Positions 1 to 7,986 of a stretch of 19,964 nt of DNA are shown one piece after another. Position 1 is the stretch's first letter; every line of letters begins with the position of its first letter. The translations under genes were made by a program, and so were the position numbers. The notes under the pieces are model-generated. The model made no database searches. It was not told where the DNA came from and saw only the letters and a program-made list of their open reading frames with translations. The DNA lies in contig DLIG01000007.1 of assembly GCA_002483605.1 (NCBI GenBank), positions 20,698 through 40,661 on the forward strand. The letters are read 5' to 3'. This DNA comes from Sulfurovum sp. UBA7648 (lineage in GTDB: Bacteria > Campylobacterota > Campylobacteria > Campylobacterales > Sulfurovaceae).

Positions 1-749
1 ATATGACAGGTTTTACTGCTTCGCTATACCAAAGAGGTATAGATTTTATACAAATCCCTACAACTCTTTTGTCGCAAGTTGATGCCAGTGTAGGAGGCAA
101 GACCGGAGTAAATAATCAATTCGGCAAGAATTTAATAGGCGCATTCTATCAGCCAAAAGCTGTATATATAGATCCATATTTTTTGGATACATTGCCTTCA
201 AGAGAATTTGCTGCCGGTGTTGCGGAGATGATAAAAGTAGCAGTTACTTTTGACAAAGAGTATTTTGAATTTTTGGAAAATGCAGATTTGCTCGACAAAG
301 AGATCCTCAAAAAAGCTATAAGCAAAAGTGTTACCATCAAAGCAGATGTTGTCAGTCAAGACGAAAAAGAGACCGGTATAAGAGCAGCATTAAATTATGG
401 CCATACGTTTGGCCATGTTGTTGAAAACGAGACAGGATATATCAAATATCTTCACGGCGAAGCAGTAGCGATTGGTATGGTTATGGCAAATCGTTTAGCT
501 GTAGAACTTGGATTTTTGAGCTTGGATGATGCTTTGCGTATAGAAAATGTGTTGAAAAAATTTGATCTTCCTACAAACTATCATATAGCCAACGCGGATA
601 GTTTTTATGATCATTTCTTTTTAGACAAAAAAAGCGCTAAAAATAAAATAAAATTTATATTGCCAAAAAGCATAGGAGACTGCGTCATAAGCTCAGAAAT
701 CAGCGAAGATACGGTTAAAAAAGTTCTCAATACATTTGGAGCGAAATAA
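1..749 (+). CDS. aroB: 3-dehydroquinate synthase, C-terminal part (5' end outside window)
   Basis: This enzyme converts DAHP to 3-dehydroquinate, the second step of the shikimate pathway, in the cytoplasm, using NAD+ and a divalent metal. About 248 residues are visible. Family members have about 350, so roughly the first 100 (most of the NAD-binding half) lie outside the window, and the first ATG at base 3 is an internal Met. Diagnostic segments are QIPTTLLSQVDASVGGKTGVN near the visible N-terminus, GVAEMIK with the metal-ligand Glu (visible residue 75), LNYGHTFGH (His134) and LHGEAVAIGM (His151). The 17-residue step between the two His ligands matches E. coli AroB as I recall it. The stop codon overlaps the next start (TAATG), so it is translationally coupled to the mechanosensitive channel gene. 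The family assignment is very secure. Confidence 0.97.
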   Translation, partial: MTGFTASLYQRGIDFIQIPTTLLSQVDASVGGKTGVNNQFGKNLIGAFYQPKAVYIDPYFLDTLPSREFAAGVAEMIKVAVTFDKEYFEFLENADLLDKEILKKAISKSVTIKADVVSQDEKETGIRAALNYGHTFGHVVENETGYIKYLHGEAVAIGMVMANRLAVELGFLSLDDALRIENVLKKFDLPTNYHIANADSFYDHFFLDKKSAKNKIKFILPKSIGDCVISSEISEDTVKKVLNTFGAK

Positions 750-2383
750 TGAATATAAAAATAATTCTTTTTTTTACATTAACATTTTTCTTGTTTGGTG
801 CACCAAGCCAATCGAATATAGAAATAAATGAAAGCAAAAAAGAAGAATTTATTACTGTAAAAACAAAAGATCTTATTAGTGAAAAAAATAATATTGATGA
901 TGAATTGAAAAATAACATTTGGATTACTGTATATGAAAACTATAAAAACTATCAAATACTTCAAAACAAAAAAAATACTCTAGATAAAGAAATAACCAGA
1001 TTAGAGAGAAAATCCCCGGAAAACAGTGAGAGACGAGCAAAACTTAAGACTCTACAAGACGAAAGAGAAGGGATAAATAATAAATTACAATTATTAGGTG
1101 AATATGAAGATGAACCGTTTAAAAAGCTTTTATCACCAAATTTGATAGATAATGCCCCGACAATCAGCAATCCATTGGCAATTTTTTCGGCTTTGTCATA
1201 TAGAGAAAAGCTCAAAAGTGATCAAAATGAATATGAGCAAAGATATAAGTCCTTGATCTCTGTTGTAGAAAACCTAGAGAGAAAAGAGCAGATCCTAAAA
1301 GAATTAGCAGATATTTCTTCTGGCAAACAAGAGCATAAACAAGAAATTGCAAAAACAAAAGAACTATTAAATACATTAAAACCTTTTGTTGAACTTTTTA
1401 GAACCACACTGAATGTTTATGGTAAAAAAATAAACGAGATGAAGATCGAGATCACTCAAAAAATAGCCCACGAGAGCAAAAAACTTATAACTGTTGGCAT
1501 AATTCTTGGCGTTCTGTTTGGATTTTTGCTGTTTTCAAAATATTTGATGAGACGATATTTGAAAGATATTGAACGTTTTTATACACTAAATAAAGCATTG
1601 AACGTTACTTTTGTTATATTGGTTGTATTGATTTTACTTTTTGCATACATTGAAAATGTAAATTATCTTGTAACTATATTGGGATTTGCTTCTGCAGGTA
1701 TAGCAATTGCGCTTAAAGAATGGTTCATGAGTATCATAGGATGGCTTGTCATATTTTTTGGGGGCAGTATCCATGTGGGTGACAGGGTTAGATTTTTTAA
1801 AGACGGAGTTGAATACGTAGGGGATGTTATAGATATTTCTCTTTTGAGAATGACAATATTAGAAGATGTGACCCTTACAACTTTTGAGAGAAACAGAAGG
1901 GCTGGGAGAGTAATATACATACCGAATAATTATATTTTTACCAACATGATAGCCAACTATACCCATAGCGGACTAGATACAGTATGGGACGGTATCGATT
2001 TTATTGTTACTTTTGATTCGAATATCAACAAGGCATCAAATATTGCCAAAGAGATAGCCCAAAAATATTCGAAAGGATATGCAGAAAATACACGTCAAAA
2101 ATTAAATAAACTTCGCAGGCATTATCATTTAAAAAATATTAGCGTTGAACCGAGAGTTTTTACTCTTATAACTCCTTATGGTATGAAAATAAGTGTATGG
2201 TATTATACGAACAGTTATGCGACTTTACCACTTCGAAGCACAATATCTGCTTCTATAATCAATAATATAAAAAATGAGCAAGATATTTTGCTAGCTTATC
2301 CTTCTCAATCTATTTTTATGTCAGACGATAATCAAAAAAATATACCTTCTGATGAATTAAAAGCAAACAAAGAGTCTATATAA
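749..2383 (+). CDS. MscS-family mechanosensitive ion channel with N-terminal coiled coil
   Basis: This is probably an inner-membrane channel that opens under membrane tension to release solutes during osmotic downshock. The 544-residue protein begins with a signal-like hydrophobic stretch (residues 4-17). A charged, Lys/Glu-rich helical segment likely to form coiled coil follows (about 45-245), presumably periplasmic. Predicted membrane helices lie at about 246-267, 285-302 and 305-340. The last is the Gly/Ala-rich pore-lining type (LGFASAGIAIALKEW) and runs into the MscS beta domain with IHVGDRVRF, VGDVIDISLLRM and VIYIPNNYIFTNMIANYT (about 340-405), followed by an alpha/beta tail. It is much longer than E. 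coli MscS (about 286 residues) because of the N-terminal extension. It shares TAATG overlaps with aroB upstream and mtaB downstream, so it lies inside a tight operon. The family is clear; gating and ion preference are unknown. Confidence 0.92.
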   Translation: MNIKIILFFTLTFFLFGAPSQSNIEINESKKEEFITVKTKDLISEKNNIDDELKNNIWITVYENYKNYQILQNKKNTLDKEITRLERKSPENSERRAKLKTLQDEREGINNKLQLLGEYEDEPFKKLLSPNLIDNAPTISNPLAIFSALSYREKLKSDQNEYEQRYKSLISVVENLERKEQILKELADISSGKQEHKQEIAKTKELLNTLKPFVELFRTTLNVYGKKINEMKIEITQKIAHESKKLITVGIILGVLFGFLLFSKYLMRRYLKDIERFYTLNKALNVTFVILVVLILLFAYIENVNYLVTILGFASAGIAIALKEWFMSIIGWLVIFFGGSIHVGDRVRFFKDGVEYVGDVIDISLLRMTILEDVTLTTFERNRRAGRVIYIPNNYIFTNMIANYTHSGLDTVWDGIDFIVTFDSNINKASNIAKEIAQKYSKGYAENTRQKLNKLRRHYHLKNISVEPRVFTLITPYGMKISVWYYTNSYATLPLRSTISASIINNIKNEQDILLAYPSQSIFMSDDNQKNIPSDELKANKESI

Positions 2384-3630
2384 TGAAAAAAGTATACTTT
2401 AAAACTTTTGGATGCCGCACAAATCAATTTGATACGCAAGTGATGTTATCAAATTTGCATCAATTTACAATATCAAACGAAGAGAGCCAAAGTGATATAG
2501 TTGTTATAAATTCATGCACTGTTACCAATGGTGCCGATAGCTCTGTGCGACAATACATATCTTCGCTTAAAAGAAAAAATCCGAATGCAAAAATTATATT
2601 GGCCGGATGCGGGGCTCATGCAAAAGGAGAGACTCTATGGAAAGATGGTTCTGTATTTGGCGTAATGGGGCACTCTGAAAAATCAAATATAAACAAACTT
2701 TTACAAAATGAAGAACCGTTTTATGAAATAGGTGATCTAAACCACATTGATACTACGGTTGTAGAAAATTTTATAGGCAAGAGCAGGGCATTTATAAAGA
2801 TACAAGAGGGGTGTAATTTTGATTGCTCATACTGCATCATACCTCAAGTCAGAGGCAGAGCAAGGTCCCATGCCGAAGATACGATACTAGAACAAATAAA
2901 GATCTTGGCTTCCAATGGATACGGTGAATTTGTACTTACAGGTACAAACGTAGGAAGTTATGGCAGGGACATCGGCAGTTCTTTGGCCGCACTTCTTAAA
3001 AAAATCTCTTCAATAAGAGGCGTTAGACGCATACGTATAGGCAGCCTTGAACCTATACAAATTGATGATGGTTTCAAAGAATTATTAAATGAACCATGGA
3101 TGGCAAAACATCTCCATATTGCTTTACAGCACACAAGCGATGAGATGCTCTCGCTTATGAACAGACGAAATAAATTTAATGAAGATATAAAGCTATTAAA
3201 TTTCTTAGCTGAACATGGCTATGCACTTGGTACTGATTATATAGTCGGGCATCCGGGGGAAAGTGAAGCAATATGGAAAGAAGCTATGCAGAGAGTTTGG
3301 AGTTTGCCTCTTACTCATATACATGCTTTTACGTACTCTAGACGAGACAATACCGCATCTGCTTTTATAAAGCAAGATATCAGTGGAGACATTGCAAAAA
3401 TAAGACACAATGAATTAACCAGCTGTATCAAAGCCAAAAATAGAGAATTTAGAGAAATAAACTACAAAAATCTAGAAGTGCTTTTAGAAAGCGGACAAAA
3501 TAATATTTACAAAGGGTTTGATCAATATTATAATACTCTTGAAGTTTTCAGCCAAGAAGATCTAAGCGGAAATTGGATCTTAGCAGAGAGCGTGGAGGTG
3601 CAAGATGAAAAAAATCGGCTTCAATTTTAA
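2383..3630 (+). CDS. mtaB: MiaB-like radical SAM tRNA methylthiotransferase (MtaB type)
   Basis: This protein probably adds a methylthio group to t6A37 of tRNAs decoding ANN codons, giving ms2t6A. The 415 residues show the three-domain layout. The N-terminal methylthiotransferase domain has Cys11 (FKTFGCRTNQFD), Cys45 (NSCTVT) and Cys76 (LAGCGAHA) for one [4Fe-4S] cluster. The radical SAM core has QEGCNFDCSYCIIP (Cys144, Cys148, Cys151) for the second. A C-terminal segment (about 360-410) fits a TRAM RNA-binding domain. The wording KIQEGCNFDCSYCIIPQVRGRARS resembles MtaB rather than MiaB or RimO. The start overlaps the mscS stop in TAATG. The 3' end overlaps the next gene by 26 bases, and that gene's ribosome binding site lies inside this coding region. 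The family is certain; the MtaB subtype is likely. Confidence 0.92.
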   Translation: MKKVYFKTFGCRTNQFDTQVMLSNLHQFTISNEESQSDIVVINSCTVTNGADSSVRQYISSLKRKNPNAKIILAGCGAHAKGETLWKDGSVFGVMGHSEKSNINKLLQNEEPFYEIGDLNHIDTTVVENFIGKSRAFIKIQEGCNFDCSYCIIPQVRGRARSHAEDTILEQIKILASNGYGEFVLTGTNVGSYGRDIGSSLAALLKKISSIRGVRRIRIGSLEPIQIDDGFKELLNEPWMAKHLHIALQHTSDEMLSLMNRRNKFNEDIKLLNFLAEHGYALGTDYIVGHPGESEAIWKEAMQRVWSLPLTHIHAFTYSRRDNTASAFIKQDISGDIAKIRHNELTSCIKAKNREFREINYKNLEVLLESGQNNIYKGFDQYYNTLEVFSQEDLSGNWILAESVEVQDEKNRLQF

Positions 3631-5254
3631 AAAAATAAAAACCATTGCCATGTTTTTTGGGGTTTTGGTAATTTTATTGCTTTTTTCTGTTTTTAGGGAT
3701 ACAAGTATACTGATCACAAGGTCGCAAGCAGATCAATTGGATGCCAACAAAAGCATAAAGAAAATCATTGTAGATAATGAATATCTATATTTTACAACCC
3801 CGCAGCAAACATTTAGAATTTACAAAGAGGTTATCGACTATCCTAAGTATTATGCAAAATATCCTGTCGAGATAAAAGAAAGAAAAAATTGGCCTATTTG
3901 GATATTGACCGTATCCATTTTGGCTATATTGTTATATTATCTATTTTTTAGCAAACGGCCATTACCTGTATTTTCATCTGCAAAAAAAGTATCTCACGAT
4001 TCAAATGATATAGCCAATGAACCAATAAAAGCCATTAGCTCATCAGTTCGTTTCAAGGATGTAGCAGGCATCATAGATGTTAAAGAAGAATTAGAAGAGA
4101 TAATTGATTTTCTAAAATCACCTCAAAAATATACAAATTTTGATATTAGACTGCCAAAGGGAGTTTTGCTCGTCGGACCTCCAGGAGTAGGAAAAACAAT
4201 GATAGCAAAAGCAGTTGCCGGTGAAGCAGGGGTACCTTTTTTTTATCAAAGCGGGGCATCTTTTGTTCATATGTACGTAGGTATGGGGGCACAAAGGGTA
4301 TCTGCATTATTTCAAATTGCCAAGCAAAATGCACCTAGCATTATATTTATTGATGAGATAGACGCAATAGGCAAAAGCAGAGGCGGCAGGCAAAATGACG
4401 AGAGAGAAGCAACACTCAATCAGCTGCTAACAGAAATGGACGGTTTCGAAGAGAGTTCGGGAGTAATAGTAATAGCAGCTACCAATAAGATCGATGTGCT
4501 GGATGAAGCTTTATTGCGTGCAGGTAGATTTGATAGAAGAATATTTGTTTCATTGCCTGATATGCAAGAGAGAATCAATACTTTGGAATTATATTTATCC
4601 AAAAAAATGCATAACGTCGACATAGGCGAAATTGCCAAAATGAGCGTAGGATTCAATTTTGCTTCTCTTGCTACATGGGTCAATGAAGCTGCTATGCATG
4701 CACTCAAAAACCATAAAAGAATGATAGAATCAAGCGATTTTGAAGCGGTTAAAGATAAGGTAATGGTCGGCAAAAAACGGCTCTTGACCCTTGATGAAAA
4801 TGAAAGAGCTGTGCAAGCGACATATCAAGGAGCCAAAGCATTGGTGGCAACCTGGTACGATATAGGGTTTGAAAAAATAGGTATTGCCAGCGAGAGATTT
4901 GAAGAATTTGATTATACTATTTTAGCAAAAAGCAAATTGTTGCATAGAATAAAAGTGGATCTAGCCGGAACAATAGCGACACAGAAAAAATATAAAGAAG
5001 TGTTTACAAATAGCAGCAAGGACATTGTTCATGCTAAAGATTTAGCGCAAAAAGTTATAAACGATTTTGATCTGATACTGGAATCCACGGACGGCATAAA
5101 TGCGAAAGAGGAGTTATTGCATACTGCATTTGAAGAGACAAGTGCACTGCTTGATAAACTGGATAATATTTGCACCATGATAAGCAATTATCTATTGCAG
5201 CATGAATCTATAACACAAGAGCAAGCCAGAGAGATGCTTCGTGAAATTTTTTAG
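3605..5254 (+). CDS. FtsH-like membrane AAA+ ATPase with degenerate peptidase site
   Basis: The 549-residue protein has the FtsH layout. A first membrane helix (about 12-29), a short periplasmic domain (30-95) and a second helix (97-115) precede the AAA+ module and an M41-like C-terminal domain. The ATPase is intact: Walker A GPPGVGKT (191-198), pore loop FVHMYVGMGA with Tyr224, Walker B IIFIDEI (246-252), and the second region of homology with Arg305 and Arg308 as likely arginine fingers (LLRAGRFDRR). Where FtsH has HEAGH, this protein reads YQGAK (407-411), so both His metal ligands and the catalytic Glu are missing. The position of the third ligand is still Asp473 (SSKDIVHA). It therefore probably unfolds or extracts membrane proteins without cutting them, or acts as an adaptor. 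The start is an ATG preceded by GGAGG (3594-3598). It overlaps mtaB by 26 bases and bioV by 14. I recall a similar AAA protein beside aroB in Helicobacter pylori and Campylobacter jejuni, separate from the genuine ftsH. Confidence 0.9.
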   Translation: MKKIGFNFKKIKTIAMFFGVLVILLLFSVFRDTSILITRSQADQLDANKSIKKIIVDNEYLYFTTPQQTFRIYKEVIDYPKYYAKYPVEIKERKNWPIWILTVSILAILLYYLFFSKRPLPVFSSAKKVSHDSNDIANEPIKAISSSVRFKDVAGIIDVKEELEEIIDFLKSPQKYTNFDIRLPKGVLLVGPPGVGKTMIAKAVAGEAGVPFFYQSGASFVHMYVGMGAQRVSALFQIAKQNAPSIIFIDEIDAIGKSRGGRQNDEREATLNQLLTEMDGFEESSGVIVIAATNKIDVLDEALLRAGRFDRRIFVSLPDMQERINTLELYLSKKMHNVDIGEIAKMSVGFNFASLATWVNEAAMHALKNHKRMIESSDFEAVKDKVMVGKKRLLTLDENERAVQATYQGAKALVATWYDIGFEKIGIASERFEEFDYTILAKSKLLHRIKVDLAGTIATQKKYKEVFTNSSKDIVHAKDLAQKVINDFDLILESTDGINAKEELLHTAFEETSALLDKLDNICTMISNYLLQHESITQEQAREMLREIF

Positions 5255-5759
5255 CGGATTTTGTCTAAAAAATGAGCAAGAGCTGTTCGAGCCTTTTTTG
5301 GACCAAACTGATTACACGGTAGCCGGTTTTAGTTATGGCGCACAAAAAGCGATAGAATATGCTCTATCTGCCACGCAAAGAATCGATAGGATAATTTTGC
5401 TTTCTCCGGCATTTTTTAAAACACGATCAAAATCTTTTTTAAGAGCTCAAACACATTATTTTAGTATTGATAAAGATAAATATATACAAAACTTTCTAAC
5501 CAATATTTCCCTGCCAAATGGCAAAATTGATCTAGAAAAATATATTGATGATGGGGACATTAAACAACTTGAAGAGCTGATGAGCTATGAATGGAGCGAT
5601 GATACTCTCATAACATTAAAAAATAGAGGTATAAAAATAGAAGTATTTTTAGGAGAAGAGGATAGGATCATTGATTCCAAGTCCGCTCTTGATTTTTTTT
5701 CAAAATATACGATAACTTATTTTATAAAAAAGGTTGGCCATCTGCTTAATGTTAAATAA
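5241..5759 (+). CDS. bioV: Pimeloyl-ACP methyl ester esterase, BioV type
   Basis: BioV cleaves the methyl ester of pimeloyl-ACP, ending the disguised fatty-acid route that makes the pimelate part of biotin. It is the Helicobacter/Campylobacterota replacement for BioH. At 172 residues this is a very short alpha/beta hydrolase. It starts MKFFSGF, has a nucleophile elbow GFSYG with Ser31, a likely acid Asp141 (GEEDRIID) and a likely base His167 (VGHLL). The start is GTG, overlapping the AAA gene by 14 bases. Its place directly after the FtsH-like gene is where I recall the H. pylori homolog. No other biotin gene lies in the window, so the biotin role rests on family resemblance and synteny, not on context. 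A general esterase is the main alternative. Confidence 0.82.
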   Translation: MKFFSGFCLKNEQELFEPFLDQTDYTVAGFSYGAQKAIEYALSATQRIDRIILLSPAFFKTRSKSFLRAQTHYFSIDKDKYIQNFLTNISLPNGKIDLEKYIDDGDIKQLEELMSYEWSDDTLITLKNRGIKIEVFLGEEDRIIDSKSALDFFSKYTITYFIKKVGHLLNVK

Positions 5760-6375
5760 TATTGATAGAAAGATTATGTATATATTGCTTCTTTTGATTA
5801 TTTTTATTTTTGTTTGGATATTTGCCGCTATTGAACCTGTCAGCAGGCATGATTGGATGCTTGAAAATATGCTTGTATTTATTATTTTGTTGGTTTTATC
5901 ACTTACATATCAAAAGTTTCCGTTTTCCAATATTTCTTACACTTTTATAGCTGTTTTTTTGATCATTCATGAAATAGGTGCTCACTATACTTATTCTTTT
6001 GTACCATATGAAGAGTGGTTTCAAGCTTGCTGCGATTGGAGTTTAAATCAATTTATGGGCTGGGAGAGAAATAATTTCGATAGAATCGTTCATCTATTAT
6101 TTGGACTGCTTTGGGTCTATCCGGCCAAAGAATTTTTTATACGTCGTTTGGAATTTAGTAACGGTATGAGTTGGTTTTTTGCCGTACAAAGCGTCATGAC
6201 ATTTTCTCTGCTTTATGAATTGACAGAATGGGGTGTTGCTATGATATTTGGCGGTAAACTCGGCATGGAATACCTGGGAACACAAGGCGATATTTGGGAT
6301 GCACACAAAGACATGCTGCTAGCAGCTTTAGGTGCTTTTATACCTGCAGCAATAGCATACAAAATGGGGAAATAA
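5749..6375 (+). CDS. DUF2238 (YjdF-family) polytopic membrane protein, copy 1
   Basis: This is an inner-membrane protein of 208 residues whose biochemical role is not known to me. It has about five to six hydrophobic segments, with the family's polar motifs set within or next to them: HEIGAHYTYSFVPY (74-87), ERNNFDRIVHL (106-116), YELTEWG (156-162) and YLGTQGDIWDAHKDM (175-189). The repeated His, Glu and Asp residues near membrane helices suggest a metal-binding or catalytic centre; this is inference. The reading frame can be extended to a TTG at 5734, but the ATG at 5749 overlaps bioV by only 11 bases and gives a normal hydrophobic N-terminus; ATG 5776 is a third option. The stop overlaps the next start (TAATG). 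A paralog is encoded on the opposite strand at 7986-8594. Confidence 0.85.
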   Translation: MLNNIDRKIMYILLLLIIFIFVWIFAAIEPVSRHDWMLENMLVFIILLVLSLTYQKFPFSNISYTFIAVFLIIHEIGAHYTYSFVPYEEWFQACCDWSLNQFMGWERNNFDRIVHLLFGLLWVYPAKEFFIRRLEFSNGMSWFFAVQSVMTFSLLYELTEWGVAMIFGGKLGMEYLGTQGDIWDAHKDMLLAALGAFIPAAIAYKMGK

Positions 6376-7187
6376 TGAATATCATAGCAATAACAGGTTG
6401 CAGCTGCGGTATAGGATTGGCTACTGCGACTTATCTTAAAGAGCAGGGGATGATAGTATGTCCTACTGCCAGAAAAAAAGAAGATGTTTTGAGACTAAAA
6501 GAACTCGGCTTCCAAGATGCAAAACTTTTAGACGTCACTAAGCCGGATCAAATAGCAGGTGTTATACAAGATATTTTGGATAAATATGGCAAAATAGATG
6601 TTTGGTTTAATAATGCAGGCTACGGACAACCAGGAGCAATAGAAGATTTGCCGACAAATATCTTAAGAGAGCAATTTGAAACAAATGTCTTCGGACTGCA
6701 TGAATGCACGCGTCAAATACTGCCAGTGATGCGAAAACAAGGATACGGAAAGATCATACAGCACAGCTCAGTGCTAGGACTTATATCACTTTTTGGAAGA
6801 GGGGCTTACAATGCAAGCAAATACGCTATTGAAGGGCTCACGGATACTTTGCGTTTAGAGCTAAAAAAGACAAATATCTATCCGGTACTCCTAAATACCG
6901 GACCGATCACGAGTTCATTTAGAAAAAATGCTATGCAAAAATTAGAAGAAAATATAGATATTGAAAAATCTAGATTTAAAGAAACATACCATAAAAATCT
7001 AAATGGCAAAACCAAACGAGTACCTTTCAATGAAGAGGCATTCTCTGTGGCAAAAGTAGTTTATCGTATTGTATTGGCACAAAAACCAAAACCAAGATAT
7101 TATATCACAAAGGCCACCTATATACTTGGATCTTTAAAAAGAATATTAACTACTAATATGTTAGATAAAATACTTATCAAAATCTAA
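6375..7187 (+). CDS. Short-chain dehydrogenase/reductase
   Basis: This is a classical SDR of 270 residues, a cytoplasmic NAD(P)-dependent oxidoreductase. The nucleotide-binding motif is ITGCSCGIG (6-14). FNNAGYG (78-84) is the NNAG structural motif. The catalytic set is Asn104, Ser131 or Ser132 (IQHSSVLG), Tyr145 and Lys149 (YNASK). NTGPITSSF (174-182) is the usual PG-type segment after the sixth strand. Arg33 in TARKKED hints at NADPH preference (inference). The substrate is unknown; the C-terminal tail with basic and hydrophobic residues (about 240-270) would fit a lipid-like or carbonyl substrate, but this is only a guess. The frame extends upstream to 6294, but the ATG at 6375 sits in a TAATG overlap with the DUF2238 gene behind a GGGGAAA stretch, which favours this start. 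Confidence 0.9.
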   Translation: MNIIAITGCSCGIGLATATYLKEQGMIVCPTARKKEDVLRLKELGFQDAKLLDVTKPDQIAGVIQDILDKYGKIDVWFNNAGYGQPGAIEDLPTNILREQFETNVFGLHECTRQILPVMRKQGYGKIIQHSSVLGLISLFGRGAYNASKYAIEGLTDTLRLELKKTNIYPVLLNTGPITSSFRKNAMQKLEENIDIEKSRFKETYHKNLNGKTKRVPFNEEAFSVAKVVYRIVLAQKPKPRYYITKATYILGSLKRILTTNMLDKILIKI

Positions 7188-7206
7188 AAAAAAGGAAATA
7201 ATTACA

Positions 7207-7737
7207 ATGGATACCATAACGATCGGCGTAGTAACGACTAGCGATAGGGCATCAAGCGGAATATATGAAGATATATCCGGCAGGGCTATCATGGACACAC
7301 TCAGTGCTTACCTTAAAAATGATTGCAGATATGAATATCGCTGTATAGCAGATGAGCAATCACTGATAGAGGGAACACTGCTAGAACTTGCACAAATTTA
7401 CGAATGCGATCTGATAGTAACTACCGGCGGCACAGGCCCGGCGCCTAGAGATGTGACAACAGAAGCTACAGAAGCGGTATGCCACAAATTATTGCCAGGT
7501 TTCGGTGAGCAGATGAGAGCAGTTAGCTTGCGTTATGTTCCTACGGCTATATTATCTAGGCAAACAGCAGGTATTTGTAATAAATCCCTTATTGTTAATC
7601 TTCCAGGCAAGCCAAAATCTATAAATGAGTGTTTAGAGGCAGTATTTCCGGCAATTCCTTATTGCATCGATTTGATTGGCGGTAAATACATGGAAGCAAA
7701 CGAAGAAAATATAACCGTATTTAGACCAAAAGCATAA
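7207..7737 (+). CDS. mogA: Molybdopterin adenylyltransferase
   Basis: MogA adenylylates molybdopterin before molybdenum insertion, in molybdenum cofactor biosynthesis. The 176 residues match E. coli MogA closely in layout. TSDRASSGIYED (11-22) is the N-terminal signature, TTGGTGPAPRDVTTEAT (72-88) is the phosphate-binding and catalytic loop, and NLPGKPKS (131-138) lies near the C-terminus. Asp49 and Asp82 fall at the same numbers as the acidic residues I recall as essential in E. coli. The start ATG follows AAAGGAA at a suitable distance. It lies 19 bases after the SDR gene, within the same transcript. The rest of the molybdenum cofactor pathway is not in the window. Confidence 0.95.
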   Translation: MDTITIGVVTTSDRASSGIYEDISGRAIMDTLSAYLKNDCRYEYRCIADEQSLIEGTLLELAQIYECDLIVTTGGTGPAPRDVTTEATEAVCHKLLPGFGEQMRAVSLRYVPTAILSRQTAGICNKSLIVNLPGKPKSINECLEAVFPAIPYCIDLIGGKYMEANEENITVFRPKA

Positions 7738-7746
7738 AGAATATTG

Positions 7747-7968
7747 ATGAATATTGCATATATAGAAACCAAAATCAATGAAATTTTAGCTGAATTAGAA
7801 AAAGAAGCAATGGATTGTATACTCAATGATAGTTTGGATAAAAAAGCTACCAATCTTCGGATGAAACCTATTGTTAGCACAAAACAGATATTGTTAAATG
7901 CACTCGAAAGTATCAAAATGGCAAATAAATTAGCACAAGAAGAGATATCAAAAATGGCTACGAAGTAG
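7747..7968 (+). CDS. Small helical protein of unknown function
   Basis: This 73-residue ORF is the last gene of the long operon, starting 9 bases after mogA. I do not recognise it. It is rich in Lys, Glu, Ala, Leu and Ile, has no Cys pair or membrane segment, and looks mostly alpha-helical in two blocks (about 3-25 and 45-72). The frame opens with TTG directly followed by ATG, and the ATG at 7747 is the more likely start, although no clear ribosome binding site precedes it. Its stop codon lies inside the stem of the operon terminator. The tight spacing and codon use like its neighbours argue that it is real; a spurious ORF is possible. Confidence 0.6.
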   Translation: MNIAYIETKINEILAELEKEAMDCILNDSLDKKATNLRMKPIVSTKQILLNALESIKMANKLAQEEISKMATK

Positions 7969-7986
7969 CCATAAAGAATTTTTTTT
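7954..7986. terminator. Bidirectional intrinsic terminator
   Basis: ATGGCTAC (7954-7961) and GTAGCCAT (7965-7972) form a perfect 8-base-pair stem with a GAA loop. On the plus strand it is followed by eight T residues (7979-7986). On the minus strand the same stem is followed by TTTTTG. It therefore can end both the aroB-to-73-residue-gene operon and the converging tetR operon. The stop codon of the small plus-strand gene is inside the stem. Confidence 0.85.

Noticed and set aside
4420..4773. A 117-codon minus-strand open frame
   Set aside because: It is antisense to the AAA+ domain of the FtsH-like gene; the composition reflects the opposite strand.
5734..5748. TTG start extending DUF2238 copy 1 by five residues
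   Set aside because: The ATG at 5749 is a better start codon with smaller overlap, and the added residues do not belong to a conserved motif.
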